Shown here: positions 1 through 7,607 of the stretch, piece by piece
Position numbering within the stretch: the first letter of the stretch is position 1
How the letters are laid out: every line of letters starts with the position of its first letter
NCBI GenBank assembly: GCA_049793155.1
Contig: JBARBN010000047.1
Span: forward strand, 1 to 30,516
Direction of reading: 5' to 3'
DNA: 30,516 bases
Origin: JALNZF01 sp049793155
GTDB lineage: Bacteria > Nitrospirota > UBA9217
Notes under the pieces: model-generated
What the model saw: the letters and a program-made list of their open reading frames with translations, nothing else
Databases searched by the model: none
Told to the model about the DNA's origin: nothing
Made by a program: the position numbers and the translations under genes

Positions 1-6
1 GAATAG

Positions 7-83
7 GGGACGTTGTTTCTATGGTTGCATTATTCTATATAGAGCAACCTTGCCCAGGAAAGCACACATAGAAACAACGTCCC
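7..83. repeat. Hairpin element with 17-bp perfect inverted repeat
   Basis: GGGACGTTGTTTCTATG (7-23) is the exact reverse complement of 67-83. Inside it a second inverted pair, GGTTGC (23-28) with GCAACC (44-49), would make a compound hairpin. The size and form resemble a REP/MITE-like palindromic element, of the kind mobilised by IS200-like (RAYT) transposases; no transposase is visible here, so that is inference. The element sits directly against the remaining hicA C-terminal codons. Confidence 0.75.
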
Positions 84-87
84 TAAA

Positions 88-171
88 GGTGCCCTAAAAG
101 CATATCAGGTTAAACAGGTGCTCTTGGCAATAGAGAGGCTGGAGGTGGATCATGTCAAGGAAGAAAGATAG
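88..171 (+). pseudogene. hicA: HicA toxin, C-terminal remnant
   Basis: From 88 the frame reads GALKAYQVKQVLLAIERLEV and continues to a TAG at 169-171. This matches the C-terminal helix of HicA-family mRNA interferases (pattern G-x-x-A-K-x-Y-Q-x-K-x-V-x-x-A-I-E). The frame is open back to about 43, but those codons lie in the hairpin element and do not resemble HicA, and a stop occurs at 40-42. It overlaps the hicB start by 20 nt, as real hicAB pairs often do. The N-terminal RNA-binding part with its catalytic histidine is absent, so no active toxin is expected from this copy. The call rests on a short stretch and could be wrong. Confidence 0.5.
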
Positions 172-481
172 ATTTACATACCGGGTAACATGGTCTGAAG
201 ATGACAACGAATATGTAGGGCTGTGCGCTGAATTTCCCAGCCTGAGTTGGCTGGCAAAAACGCCGGAATCCGCATTAAAAGGTATTCGTAATGTCGTTGA
301 TGATGTAATGAGGGATATGCATAAAAAAGGTGAGGCTATACCTGAACCGATCTCGTCCCGTCATTTTAGCGGCAAATTCATGGTGCGGGTCCCCCCACAG
401 GTTCATCAAAAACTCGCCATACAGGCTGCCGAGTTCGGCGTCAGTCTTAATCGGCTTGTTAGTGCAAAATTAAGTCAATAA
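152..481 (+). CDS. hicB: HicB-family antitoxin
   Basis: This 109-residue protein has a HicB-like N-terminal fold (residues about 8-65, including YVGLCAEFPSLSWLAKTPESAL), the degenerate RNase-H-like domain that blocks HicA. A C-terminal ribbon-helix-helix follows (about 72-109, RVPPQVHQKLAIQAAEFGVSLNRLV), which would bind the operon promoter as a dimer. The ATG at 152 has a good ribosome site, GGAGGTGG at 141-148. The gene is more AT-rich than its neighbours, as expected for a mobile toxin-antitoxin cassette. Its partner toxin appears cut to a C-terminal stub by the hairpin element upstream, so this is probably an orphan antitoxin kept as a regulator or a decaying remnant. Confidence 0.85.
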   Translation: MSRKKDRFTYRVTWSEDDNEYVGLCAEFPSLSWLAKTPESALKGIRNVVDDVMRDMHKKGEAIPEPISSRHFSGKFMVRVPPQVHQKLAIQAAEFGVSLNRLVSAKLSQ

Positions 482-553
482 GTCAGGTCCCGACCAATCG
501 TTAGAGGGCGCGATGAGGTCGTAAAAAATTCAAATGCGTTTGTATTAACTTAC

Positions 554-1036
554 CTACTTCGAATATTTCTGCAGTATCTTCTCAATGATCCCCGTTGTTG
601 ACGCCCCTTCGATATACCCCACGCTCACGACCTTGCCGCCCCGGGCCTCAACAATGTCACGGCCGATGATCTTCTCTACCGGCCAGTCTCCGCCCTTGAC
701 CAGCACGTCGGGCTGGAGCTCTCCAATGATCCGGCTCGGATCGGGTTCATTGAAGAGGACGACGTAGTCAACGTTCTCAAGCGCGGCGAGCGTTTCCATG
801 CGCTCTGCCTCGGCGTTGATCGGCCGCTTGTCCCCCTTGATGCCGCGCACGGAGGCATCGCTGTTTACCGCTACGATCAGCAGGTCTCCGAAGGATCTTG
901 CTTTCGCGAGGTAGCGCGTGTGGCCGGTATGGATCAGATCAAAGCATCCATTCGTAAAGACGATCTTTCTGCCCGTTGAGCGAAGAATGTCGATGAGCGG
1001 CCGCAATTCCTTGACGGTTTTAATTTTACTGTGCAT
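554..1036 (-). CDS. rfaE2: D-glycero-beta-D-manno-heptose 1-phosphate adenylyltransferase
   Basis: The 160-residue protein is the stand-alone nucleotidyltransferase half of HldE. It transfers AMP from ATP to heptose 1-phosphate, giving ADP-heptose for the LPS inner core in the cytoplasm. The cytidylyltransferase-like fold is shown by FTNGCFDLIHTGH (27-39) with the HxGH signature at 36-39, by VKGGDW in the middle, and by a C-terminal STTGIIEKI in place of the ISSTxxR-type motif. Length fits the single-domain RfaE2 form; the kinase half must be encoded elsewhere. The ATG at 1036 is the only sensible start upstream of the Rossmann core. Specificity for heptose rather than another sugar or polyol phosphate is inferred from similarity. 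Confidence 0.9.
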   Translation of the reverse strand: MHSKIKTVKELRPLIDILRSTGRKIVFTNGCFDLIHTGHTRYLAKARSFGDLLIVAVNSDASVRGIKGDKRPINAEAERMETLAALENVDYVVLFNEPDPSRIIGELQPDVLVKGGDWPVEKIIGRDIVEARGGKVVSVGYIEGASTTGIIEKILQKYSK

Positions 1037-1321
1037 GCGAAACTATAATCTAAAATCGGCACAATTGCAAGAGGGGAGAGGAGCGGAGGGGAGTGGAAAA
1101 GAGTGATTATTAGTTGTCTCAAAAAAATGAATCTGATCCCAAAGCCGTGATTCCCGAATGTTTTAAAGCCTGCCCCGGTATGATTTTAAGCCGGGGGGGA
1201 TCCGGTGCTAAACCATATCCCCGATAGGAGCATTTGGGGATGACTATCGGTTTACTATGTGGACTGCAGTTAAATACAATTATGAAAGCGTTAATAAGAG
1301 AACTGATCCTGCGGGCTGTTC
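1037..1321. other. Intergenic region with alternative hairpins
   Basis: No gene is recognised in these 285 bases. A purine-rich short-period stretch (GAGGGGAGAGGAGCGGAGGG) lies at about 1070-1092. At 1217-1250 two inverted pairs overlap and are mutually exclusive: ATCCCC (1217-1222) with GGGGAT (1236-1241), and CCGATAG (1221-1227) with CTATCGG (1244-1250). Both flanking genes are on the minus strand, so the segment is the 3' region of the HD-GYP gene and the leader of rfaE2. Confidence 0.4.
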
Positions 1322-2395
1322 TTAATCCTGGTGCATGTTAAAGATCTCATCAAATACCGAGGCGATCTCAATAAAGGCCTTTAAAACCCCAGGGTCAAAG
1401 TGTTCCGGCATGGTCCTGCCGTCGCCCTGGGTGATGATCTTACAAGTTGTCTCATGGTCAAATGCGGTTTTATAAGGTCTCTTGCTGCGCAGGGCATCGT
1501 ACTGGTCACAAAGCATGACTATTCTTCCCTCGATCGGAATATCCGCTCCTTTAAGCCCGGACGGGTATCCTTTCCCATCCCATCGTTCGTGATGGTTGAG
1601 CGCAACCGATGCCGCAACCTGAATGCCCGGATAGGTCGATCCGGCGAGCATTTGCGCTCCGATGGCAGCGTGTTTTTTCATGATCTCAAATTCGTCCCGC
1701 GTCAAAGACGCGGGCTTGAGGAGGATGCTGTCGGGAATGCCGATCTTCCCCAGGTCGTGCATGGGGCTCGCAAACGTTATGGTCTCGCAAAAATCAACAG
1801 ACATGCCTAATGTCTCCGCGATCTTGTTCGAGTAGAGGCCGATCCTTGCGATATGGGCCCCGGTGTCCGTGTCGCGATACTCGGCCACGGACGTCAGACG
1901 CTGGATGACCTCGGCGCTCATTTTCTTGACCATCAGCAGGGCATCCGCCAGTTCCCGCGTCCGTACCCGCACCGTTTCCTCGAGCATCGTCTTATAATTC
2001 TTTTCCATCTGGATGAAACTGGTATATTTGACGGCTTTTTCCACCGAGTGCAGGAGATAATCCGGATTGTAGGGTTTCGTTATGAAATCGAAAGCGCCCT
2101 GTTTGATCGCGTCGACGGCAACATCCAACTCCGCGAACGCCGTCATCAGGAGCACTGGGATCTGTTGGTTATAGGCATGAATTTTTTTAAGAAGCTCGAT
2201 GCCGGTAACCTGGGGCATCTTGATATCGGTCAGGACCACATCGACAGCGGTTTTTTTGATAACGTTCATGGCGTCGTTCGCATTTTGGCAGGAATATACC
2301 GTATAGTCGAACGTTTTCAATAACGTTGAAATGGATTCAAGCACATAAGGGTCGTCATCGACAACGAGCAGCGTGTTTTTCCCTTTTTCGTTCAT
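1322..2395 (-). CDS. Response regulator with HD-GYP domain (c-di-GMP phosphodiesterase)
   Basis: The 357-residue protein has an N-terminal CheY-like receiver (about 7-125) with acidic pocket D13/D14/D15, phosphoacceptor D57 in TDIKMP, T85 and K107 in TKPY. A helical linker (about 128-160) leads to an HD-GYP domain (about 160-350). The HD-GYP metal and substrate motifs are intact: MHDLGKIGIPD with the HD pair, then NHHERWDGKGYP. Such proteins hydrolyse c-di-GMP to pGpG or GMP when the receiver is phosphorylated, commonly controlling motility, pili or biofilm. It is transcribed divergently from the PilB-type ATPase gene, so a link to pilus function is plausible but inferred. ATG at 2395 is supported by AGGGAGGT at 2405-2412. 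No partner kinase is visible in the window. Confidence 0.92.
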   Translation of the reverse strand: MNEKGKNTLLVVDDDPYVLESISTLLKTFDYTVYSCQNANDAMNVIKKTAVDVVLTDIKMPQVTGIELLKKIHAYNQQIPVLLMTAFAELDVAVDAIKQGAFDFITKPYNPDYLLHSVEKAVKYTSFIQMEKNYKTMLEETVRVRTRELADALLMVKKMSAEVIQRLTSVAEYRDTDTGAHIARIGLYSNKIAETLGMSVDFCETITFASPMHDLGKIGIPDSILLKPASLTRDEFEIMKKHAAIGAQMLAGSTYPGIQVAASVALNHHERWDGKGYPSGLKGADIPIEGRIVMLCDQYDALRSKRPYKTAFDHETTCKIITQGDGRTMPEHFDPGVLKAFIEIASVFDEIFNMHQD

Positions 2396-2531
2396 CTATT
2401 CAGGACCTCCCTGGATTCGGGGACAACGGCTTTTCCAATTTTACCTTGACTTATAGTATACCTGAAATTCTGCAGAAAAGCCATTCTGGGAAAGTATGCG
2501 AATTATTCACTTCCCCCCGGTACATGATATT

Positions 2532-2540
2532 TGGTATAAT
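2532..2540 (+). promoter_or_regulatory. Extended -10 promoter of the pilB-like gene
   Basis: TGGTATAAT is a consensus extended -10 element (TGn plus TATAAT at 2535-2540), about 65 bases before the ATG. No good -35 lies at 16-18 bases, which is usual for extended -10 promoters. Transcription would start near 2547 and the leader carries AAGGAG at 2594-2599. Confidence 0.6.
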
Positions 2541-2605
2541 CTGCAAGGACGCGCGGGCGGGGTAACCCTGTTCTCAATACCGATGGATCGCATAAGGAGC
2601 ATGCC

Positions 2606-4369
2606 ATGGCGGTTGTGGACACGAAGAAAAAGAGGATCGGCGAACTGCTTGTAGCCGGTGGGCTGATCAAGGAAGAGCAGCTTGAGCGGGCACTTGAAGA
2701 ACAGAAGAAAAGGGGTGGCAAGGTCGGCGAGGTCCTCGTTGACCTGGGATTCATCAACGAGCATAACCTGGCGACATTTCTCGCCCGGCAGCTTCATGTC
2801 CCGTACCTGGAAATAGAAAAACAACTGGTCGACCCTGACAGCGTAAAGCTTATTCCCGCGGACATGGCCAGACGCATCACGGCAATCCCGCTGTACAAGG
2901 ACAAAGACGCGCTCGTCGTGGCCATGTCAGATCCGCTCAATATCTTCGGCCTGGACGATATCCGAAAGGCTGCCGGCATGGAGATCCGGCAGGTTGTGGC
3001 GACTCGAAGCGACATACAAAAAGCTATTTCCAACTATTATGGAATGGGGCAGACCATTGATGCGGCGACCATGGATTTCGCCGGTGAGACGAGCGCCGTT
3101 CTCGCAGAAGCCGCGGAGATGCCCGGAGTTACGTACGAGGACGCACCGGTTGTCAAGCTGGTGAGCATGCTGATTGCGCAGGCTATCATGGACCATGCCA
3201 GCGATATTCACCTCGACCCCGAGGGGAAAAACATCAAGGTGCGCTACCGGATCGACGGAGTGCTGGCAGAGGTAAGGACCCTGCCGCGGGAGATGCATGC
3301 GCCGATCGTTTCGCGCATCAAGATCATGGCCAATATGGACATCGCTGAAAGACGCATCCCGCAGGACGGCCGCTTTCAGGCCCGGGTGACCCATACCGAA
3401 TCCGGCCCGGTTGTAACCGCCGTATATCGCGAACGGAACGCCCTGCGCATGAATCAGGACTCCACCGTGGACATACGTGTCTCGACCCTGCCGGTCATTC
3501 AGGGAGAGACGGTAGTGATGCGCATCCTCGATAAGTCCCAAATTATCCTGACCCTCGACGGGTTGAGTCTATCTCCGGATATGTTCGATCGATATCGCGC
3601 GCTGATCTCAAGACCGTACGGCATAATCCTCGTAACGGGACCGACCGGAAGCGGGAAAACCACGACGCTCTATGCAAGCATCAATTCCATAGACCGGAAG
3701 GCAAACAATCTGGTGACCATCGAGGACCCCGTGGAGTATCAGATCATGGGGGTCAATCAGGTGCAGGTAAATCCCAAGGCGGGTGTGACCTTTGCCAGCG
3801 GCCTTCGTTCCATTCTGCGGCAGGACCCTGATATCATCATGGTCGGCGAGATCCGCGACCGGGAGACGGCCGAGATCGCCATCCATGCGGCACTGACCGG
3901 CCATCTGGTCTTCGCGACGCTCCATACCAATGATGCTGCCGGCGCAGCTACCCGGCTCATTGACATGGGCATAGAACCTTTTCTTATCGCCTCCTCGGCG
4001 ATCGGTATCCTGGCGCAGCGTCTTGCGCGGAAAATATGCGATCGATGCAAAAAACCTTATACCGCGACCCCCGATCTTCTCAAGAATCTCGGGGTCGCGC
4101 CCGGAAGCGTTACCTTCTATCGCGGCGAGGGGTGCCCGGCGTGCAAAAAAACGGGGTATCAGGGAAGGGTCGGTCTTTATGAGTTGATGGAAATGACCGA
4201 AGCCGTCAGGACACTGATCATCTCCAAGGCATCAAGCACCGCCATAAAGACGGTGGCTGCGCAGGCAGGATTCAAGACCCTGCGACAGGCGGGGCTGGCC
4301 AAAGCCGCGGCCGGGATCACCACGATAGAAGAGGTGCTCCGGGTGACGCAGGAAGCGGAAGGGGGTTAG
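2606..4369 (+). CDS. pilB: Type IV pilus assembly / type II secretion ATPase (PilB/GspE family)
   Basis: This 587-residue hexameric ATPase would power pilus or pseudopilus extension at the inner membrane. The N-terminal MshEN/T2SSE_N domain (about 8-150, starting RIGELLVAGGLIKEEQLERA) often binds c-di-GMP. The catalytic region has Walker A GPTGSGKT (345-352, K351), Asp box, Walker B DPDIIMVGEIRDRETAE (from D407), the His box TLHTNDA, and a zinc tetracysteine at C478, C481, C510 and C513. All key residues are present. About 20 extra residues (roughly 260-287, rich in polar residues) interrupt the strand before DIRVSTLP, where most PilB/GspE have a short hairpin. ATG 2606 has SD AAGGAG. No pilC, pilT or pilin gene is adjacent, so PilB versus GspE is not settled. 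Divergence from the HD-GYP gene hints at c-di-GMP control. Confidence 0.88.
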   Translation: MAVVDTKKKRIGELLVAGGLIKEEQLERALEEQKKRGGKVGEVLVDLGFINEHNLATFLARQLHVPYLEIEKQLVDPDSVKLIPADMARRITAIPLYKDKDALVVAMSDPLNIFGLDDIRKAAGMEIRQVVATRSDIQKAISNYYGMGQTIDAATMDFAGETSAVLAEAAEMPGVTYEDAPVVKLVSMLIAQAIMDHASDIHLDPEGKNIKVRYRIDGVLAEVRTLPREMHAPIVSRIKIMANMDIAERRIPQDGRFQARVTHTESGPVVTAVYRERNALRMNQDSTVDIRVSTLPVIQGETVVMRILDKSQIILTLDGLSLSPDMFDRYRALISRPYGIILVTGPTGSGKTTTLYASINSIDRKANNLVTIEDPVEYQIMGVNQVQVNPKAGVTFASGLRSILRQDPDIIMVGEIRDRETAEIAIHAALTGHLVFATLHTNDAAGAATRLIDMGIEPFLIASSAIGILAQRLARKICDRCKKPYTATPDLLKNLGVAPGSVTFYRGEGCPACKKTGYQGRVGLYELMEMTEAVRTLIISKASSTAIKTVAAQAGFKTLRQAGLAKAAAGITTIEEVLRVTQEAEGG

Positions 4370-4432
4370 AGTCTGAGGAGTCTAAAGAGTCTAACGAGTC
4401 TGAAGAGTCTAACGGGTCAGATGAGTTTACTA
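4370..4432 (+). repeat. Tandem array of a 9-nt unit (AGTCTAAAG family), left copy
   Basis: Seven degenerate 9-nt units follow the pilB stop without a gap: AGTCTGAGG, AGTCTAAAG, AGTCTAACG, AGTCTGAAG, AGTCTAACG, GGTCAGATG, AGTTTACTA. The first five match the reverse complement of the array at 4822-4866 at about 37 of 45 positions, so transcripts could fold into a long stem enclosing the four-helix-bundle gene. Confidence 0.85.
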
Positions 4433-4449
4433 ACCTAAAGGAAATACGG

Positions 4450-4830
4450 ATGGCAAGCATAAAAAGATTTGAGGATGTTCAAGCATGGCAGAAATCACGA
4501 GAATTTATCAAGTTGATCTATGCAGAAACGGGTAACGGCCCTTTTGCAAAAGATTATCCACTTAAAGACCAGACGAAAAGAGCGGCGATTTCAATCATGC
4601 TTAATATCGCCGAGGGTTTTGGCAGAAAGGCAGATAAAGGGTTAAAGCAGTATCTTGTTCAAGCTCATGGTTCATGCGCAGAAGTACAGTCAGCGCTCTA
4701 TATTGCATTAGATCAATCGTATTTTACCGAAAATGTCTTCAAACAGTTATACGATTCTGTTGATGAAATATCCCGAATGATCATGGGTCTCTATAATTAC
4801 CTAATAAACAAAGGTTCCGCAACTCTTTAG
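4450..4830 (+). CDS. Four-helix-bundle protein of the S23/IVP family
   Basis: The 126-residue protein begins IKRFEDVQAWQKSREF and contains KRAAISIMLNIAEGFGRKAD and LKQYLVQAHGSCAEVQSAL, hallmarks of the family named for ORFs in intervening sequences of 23S rRNA genes (TIGR02436-like). It is all-helical, with no signal peptide or membrane segment. The family forms pentameric barrels and includes the Avd accessory proteins of diversity-generating retroelements; its general biochemical role is unknown. Here it is not inside an rRNA gene but between pilB and glgP, bracketed by inverted 9-nt repeat arrays, and its last codons lie in the right-hand array. Codon usage is more AT-rich than the flanks. 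It looks like a small acquired cassette. No reverse transcriptase or variable repeat is nearby. Confidence 0.88.
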   Translation: MASIKRFEDVQAWQKSREFIKLIYAETGNGPFAKDYPLKDQTKRAAISIMLNIAEGFGRKADKGLKQYLVQAHGSCAEVQSALYIALDQSYFTENVFKQLYDSVDEISRMIMGLYNYLINKGSATL

Positions 4831-4866
4831 ACTCTTCCGACTCTTCAGACTCTTCCGACTCGTCCG
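4822..4866 (-). repeat. Tandem array of the 9-nt unit, inverted right copy
   Basis: Five units, ACTCTTTAG, ACTCTTCCG, ACTCTTCAG, ACTCTTCCG and ACTCGTCCG, are reverse-complement versions of the array at 4370. The first supplies the TAG stop of the four-helix-bundle gene (4828-4830), and the array runs to the base before the glgP stop codon (complement of 4868-4870). It may also act as a bidirectional 3'-end hairpin for the convergent genes. Confidence 0.85.
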
Positions 4867-4867
4867 A

Positions 4868-6592
4868 CTATCTAATATACGCTTCCGTCACGTACCGACG
4901 CATCATGCGGTGGCTGTTGAAGTAATAGGCGTTCTTGCTGACGGCGTTCTTCATCATGATGCTCCAGTGACTCTTGTCAGGATCATAATATTTAGGAATG
5001 ATCAGCTTCTCAAGCTTGTCGTAGAGGTCCGCCGCGTCCTCGGCATCCCCGCCAAGGCCGGGATGCTCCTTCTCGGTAGGCATGCCGCCGATGGACCATC
5101 CGGTAAATCCCTCGATGTGCCCCTCGATCCACCATCCGTCCAGTACGCTGAAGTTCACGACGCCGTTGTGAGCGGCCTTCATTCCGCTAGTGCCCGACGC
5201 CTCAAGCGGTCTGAGCGGCGTGTTGAGCCACACGTCGACGCCGGAGACGAGCTTGAGCGCAATGTCCATGTCATAGCCGGGAAGAAAGACCACGGATATC
5301 CTCCCTTTGAGCTTGTCGCGAAATCCGTAGATACCCTGGATCAACTGCTTGCCGTTGTCGTCGTGGGGATGGGCCTTTCCCGCATAGATGATCTGGAGTT
5401 TGCCCTTTTCACTGATCTTCAGCAGACGATCGATGTCGGAGAACACGAGGTGGGGACGTTTATACGCGGTGGCCCGCCGTGCAAAGCCGAGGGTGAGCAC
5501 GTTCGGGTCCATGATCACGCCCGTGGCCTCGCCTACGTAGGTAAGGAGCTTCTTCTTTGCCTCTCGATGCGCTTCCCACATCTCCAACTCGGGAATGTTG
5601 CCGGACCGGACGAAGAGCTCGGGTTCATTGGCCCATCCGGGGATGTATCGGTCATAGAGCCTCGCCATTTCATTGCAGGTCCAGGTGAACGAGTGTACAC
5701 CATTGGTGATGGCATGGATGCGATATCCGGGGAACATGACCTGCGAAACCTCGCCGTGTTTCTTTGCCACCCCGTTGATGTACTTGCTCAGGTTGAGTGC
5801 AAGCATGGTCATGTTCAGGTTGTCCTTGCCTGCGAGGTCTTTGAGCACGTCGAACGGTATGATCTCGCCGATGACCTGTTTGACAAGGGGGTAGGGAAAT
5901 TTGTCGTGACCGGCCTCCACGGGCGTGTGCGTGGTGAACACGCACAGGTCCCGTACTCTGCCGGTGTCCCAGACCGACCGCTCGTCCCACACACTCTCGA
6001 TGTCGCGCCTGTACATGAGCAGCAGTTCGAGCACGAGAAAACTCGCATGCCCCTCGTTCAGGTGGAATTTCTTGATGTGGAATTCAAGGGCTTCGAGCAT
6101 GCGCACGCCGCCCATGCCGAGCACGACCTCCTGTTTGATCCGGTACGCGAGGTCCCCGCCGTAAAGGGAGTCCGTGATGCCCCGGTCCTCTGTCGCGTTC
6201 TCCGGCAGGTCCGTGTCCAGGAAGAGAATAGGCACCTTGCCGCCCGTGGGACTGATGACCTGATACATCCATGCCTGGATCGCGACGTCCCTGCCCTCGA
6301 TAGGCACACTGACTATCGCGGGCAGCAGCGTCATATATTTTGCCGGGTCCCACACCGTTGGTTTTTCCTTCTGCCAGCCGTCCGGATCGATCTCCTGATT
6401 GAAGTAGCCTTTGTGCGTGATCAGCGTCACGGCCACGAGGGGAAGGTTCAGGTCAGCTGCGGATTTGATGGTGTCGCCCGCAAGGATGCCGAGCCCGCCG
6501 CTGTAAGTCGGGATATCATTTTTCACGCCGATCTCCATGGAAAAATATGCGATCAGGGGCTCGGCGGTAAATTCCTGCAGATGGTTGTTCAT
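4868..6592 (-). CDS. glgP: Alpha-glucan phosphorylase (GT35), short form
   Basis: The enzyme would release glucose 1-phosphate from glycogen or maltodextrin in the cytoplasm. It starts near YFSMEIGVKNDIPTYSGGLG, typical of the AgpA/MalP-like branch, and lacks the extra N-terminal region of longer homologues, giving 574 residues rather than about 700-850. Substrate-site motifs include HLNEGHASF and THTPVEAGHDKF. The pyridoxal-phosphate site EASGTSGMKAAHNG is intact with the Schiff-base lysine at K472. The ATG at 6592 is preceded by AAAGGAG. Its stop codon abuts the 9-nt repeat array. No other glycogen gene is nearby, so it appears to be a single gene or the last gene of its unit. Confidence 0.92.
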   Translation of the reverse strand: MNNHLQEFTAEPLIAYFSMEIGVKNDIPTYSGGLGILAGDTIKSAADLNLPLVAVTLITHKGYFNQEIDPDGWQKEKPTVWDPAKYMTLLPAIVSVPIEGRDVAIQAWMYQVISPTGGKVPILFLDTDLPENATEDRGITDSLYGGDLAYRIKQEVVLGMGGVRMLEALEFHIKKFHLNEGHASFLVLELLLMYRRDIESVWDERSVWDTGRVRDLCVFTTHTPVEAGHDKFPYPLVKQVIGEIIPFDVLKDLAGKDNLNMTMLALNLSKYINGVAKKHGEVSQVMFPGYRIHAITNGVHSFTWTCNEMARLYDRYIPGWANEPELFVRSGNIPELEMWEAHREAKKKLLTYVGEATGVIMDPNVLTLGFARRATAYKRPHLVFSDIDRLLKISEKGKLQIIYAGKAHPHDDNGKQLIQGIYGFRDKLKGRISVVFLPGYDMDIALKLVSGVDVWLNTPLRPLEASGTSGMKAAHNGVVNFSVLDGWWIEGHIEGFTGWSIGGMPTEKEHPGLGGDAEDAADLYDKLEKLIIPKYYDPDKSHWSIMMKNAVSKNAYYFNSHRMMRRYVTEAYIR

Positions 6593-6662
6593 AGTTCTCC
6601 TTTAAGTATTCAGAGCTGATGCGGGATGTAAATGAACGAAGATAAAATTAATTAAAATTTAT

Positions 6663-6767
6663 TCTCGCAAAGTCGCAAAGGTCGCCAAGAAAGACGGAAA
6701 TAGTCCATGATTTTAAACCAGCCCACAAGTCTTAGAACTTCTTTGCGACCTTTGCGGCTTTGCGAGA
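6663..6767. repeat. Inverted pair of GCAAAG-type short-period arrays
   Basis: TCTCGCAAAGTCGCAAAGGTCGCCAAGAAAG at 6663-6693 is matched, with about three differences, by the reverse complement of 6738-6767. Each arm is made of roughly 9-nt units (GCAAAGGTC-like). The 44-base loop has no features. The structure lies between the fdhD stop and the glgP start. A degraded relative is at 19662-19762. Confidence 0.85.
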
Positions 6768-6801
6768 GACGCCTTTGGTTTCTTTGGATTGTCCAATCAG
6801 C

Positions 6802-7587
6802 TTACTCCATCCTGATCCGGTTCGGCCAGGTGTAGATGTTCATCCGGTCTCCCCGGGCAAATCCCACGAGCGTGATGCCCATGTCTTCAGCATAGCTGAT
6901 GGCCATGCACGAGGGCGCTGCGCGGCTGATCAGGACCGGGATGCGGTTGCGACCGGCCTTCGTCACGATCTCTGACGTGACCCTTCCGCTGGTGAGCAGT
7001 ACCTTGTTCTCCACCGGGACCGTCTGAAGAAACGCCTTCCCTATCAGCTTGTCCACGGCATTGTGTCTGCCGATATCTTCGGAAAAAAACAGGAGGTCTT
7101 TCCCGTCCGAGAGCGCTGCGCTGTGCACACCGCCGGTCGAGAGATAAAGTTTCGATATGTTCCGGAAGTCATTGAGCAGGTTCCTGATGCCCTTGAGGCT
7201 TACCAGCTGTCCCGTGACGGCGATCCTGTTGTCCGTATCCATCCGGTAACTGGTGAAGGTGATCCCTTTGCCGCAGCCAGAGGAGATCGTGCGTTTTTCG
7301 AACATGTTATCCCAGTCCCCGGGCAGATCGGACAATTCGATCCGGATGGCGGCGTCGTTTTCGATGAACTCGAGCTTCCTGATCGCCGATCTTTCGCGGA
7401 GCAAACCCTCCGAGAGAAGGAAACCGACGGCAAGTTCTTCGAGCTCAGACGGTGTGCAGAGGAGCGTAACGAGCTGCTGGTCGTTCAGGATGAGCCTGAT
7501 CGGCAGTTCGGATGCCACCTCGTCGACAACGCCCTCGACGTTGGAGCCGGAAATCCTGAGTATGAGCGCATCTCTTTTCGTTTCCAC
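6802..7587 (-). CDS. fdhD: Formate dehydrogenase accessory sulfurtransferase FdhD
   Basis: FdhD takes sulfur from IscS-type desulfurase and passes it to the molybdenum/tungsten bis-MGD cofactor of formate dehydrogenase. The 261-residue length is normal. Visible family motifs are LCTPSELEELAVGFLLSEG (43-61), the catalytic-loop cysteine in SSGCGKG (C105), GGVHSAAL, FSEDIGRHNAVDK and TSGRVTSEIVTKA. E. coli FdhD has a CxxC here; this protein has a single cysteine, as do many homologues. The first codon is GTG (complement of 7585-7587) with no clear Shine-Dalgarno; an ATG a little upstream is in another frame. A G-quadruplex motif lies about 20 bases before the start. No formate dehydrogenase gene is in the window. 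Confidence 0.92.
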   Translation of the reverse strand: METKRDALILRISGSNVEGVVDEVASELPIRLILNDQQLVTLLCTPSELEELAVGFLLSEGLLRERSAIRKLEFIENDAAIRIELSDLPGDWDNMFEKRTISSGCGKGITFTSYRMDTDNRIAVTGQLVSLKGIRNLLNDFRNISKLYLSTGGVHSAALSDGKDLLFFSEDIGRHNAVDKLIGKAFLQTVPVENKVLLTSGRVTSEIVTKAGRNRIPVLISRAAPSCMAISYAEDMGITLVGFARGDRMNIYTWPNRIRME

Positions 7588-7607
7588 CGGGGGAATATAA
7601 CATAATC

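Noticed and set aside
4450..4830. Diversity-generating retroelement accessory gene (Avd)
   Set aside because: The protein family is related, but no reverse transcriptase, template repeat or variable repeat is present.
4370..4866. CRISPR array
   Set aside because: Units are 9 nt, contiguous and without spacers, and no cas gene is near.
4910..6619. Open frame of 569 codons on the plus strand opposite glgP
   Set aside because: It mirrors glgP codon by codon in a GC-rich gene, has no ribosome site or recognisable domain, and glgP is clearly real.
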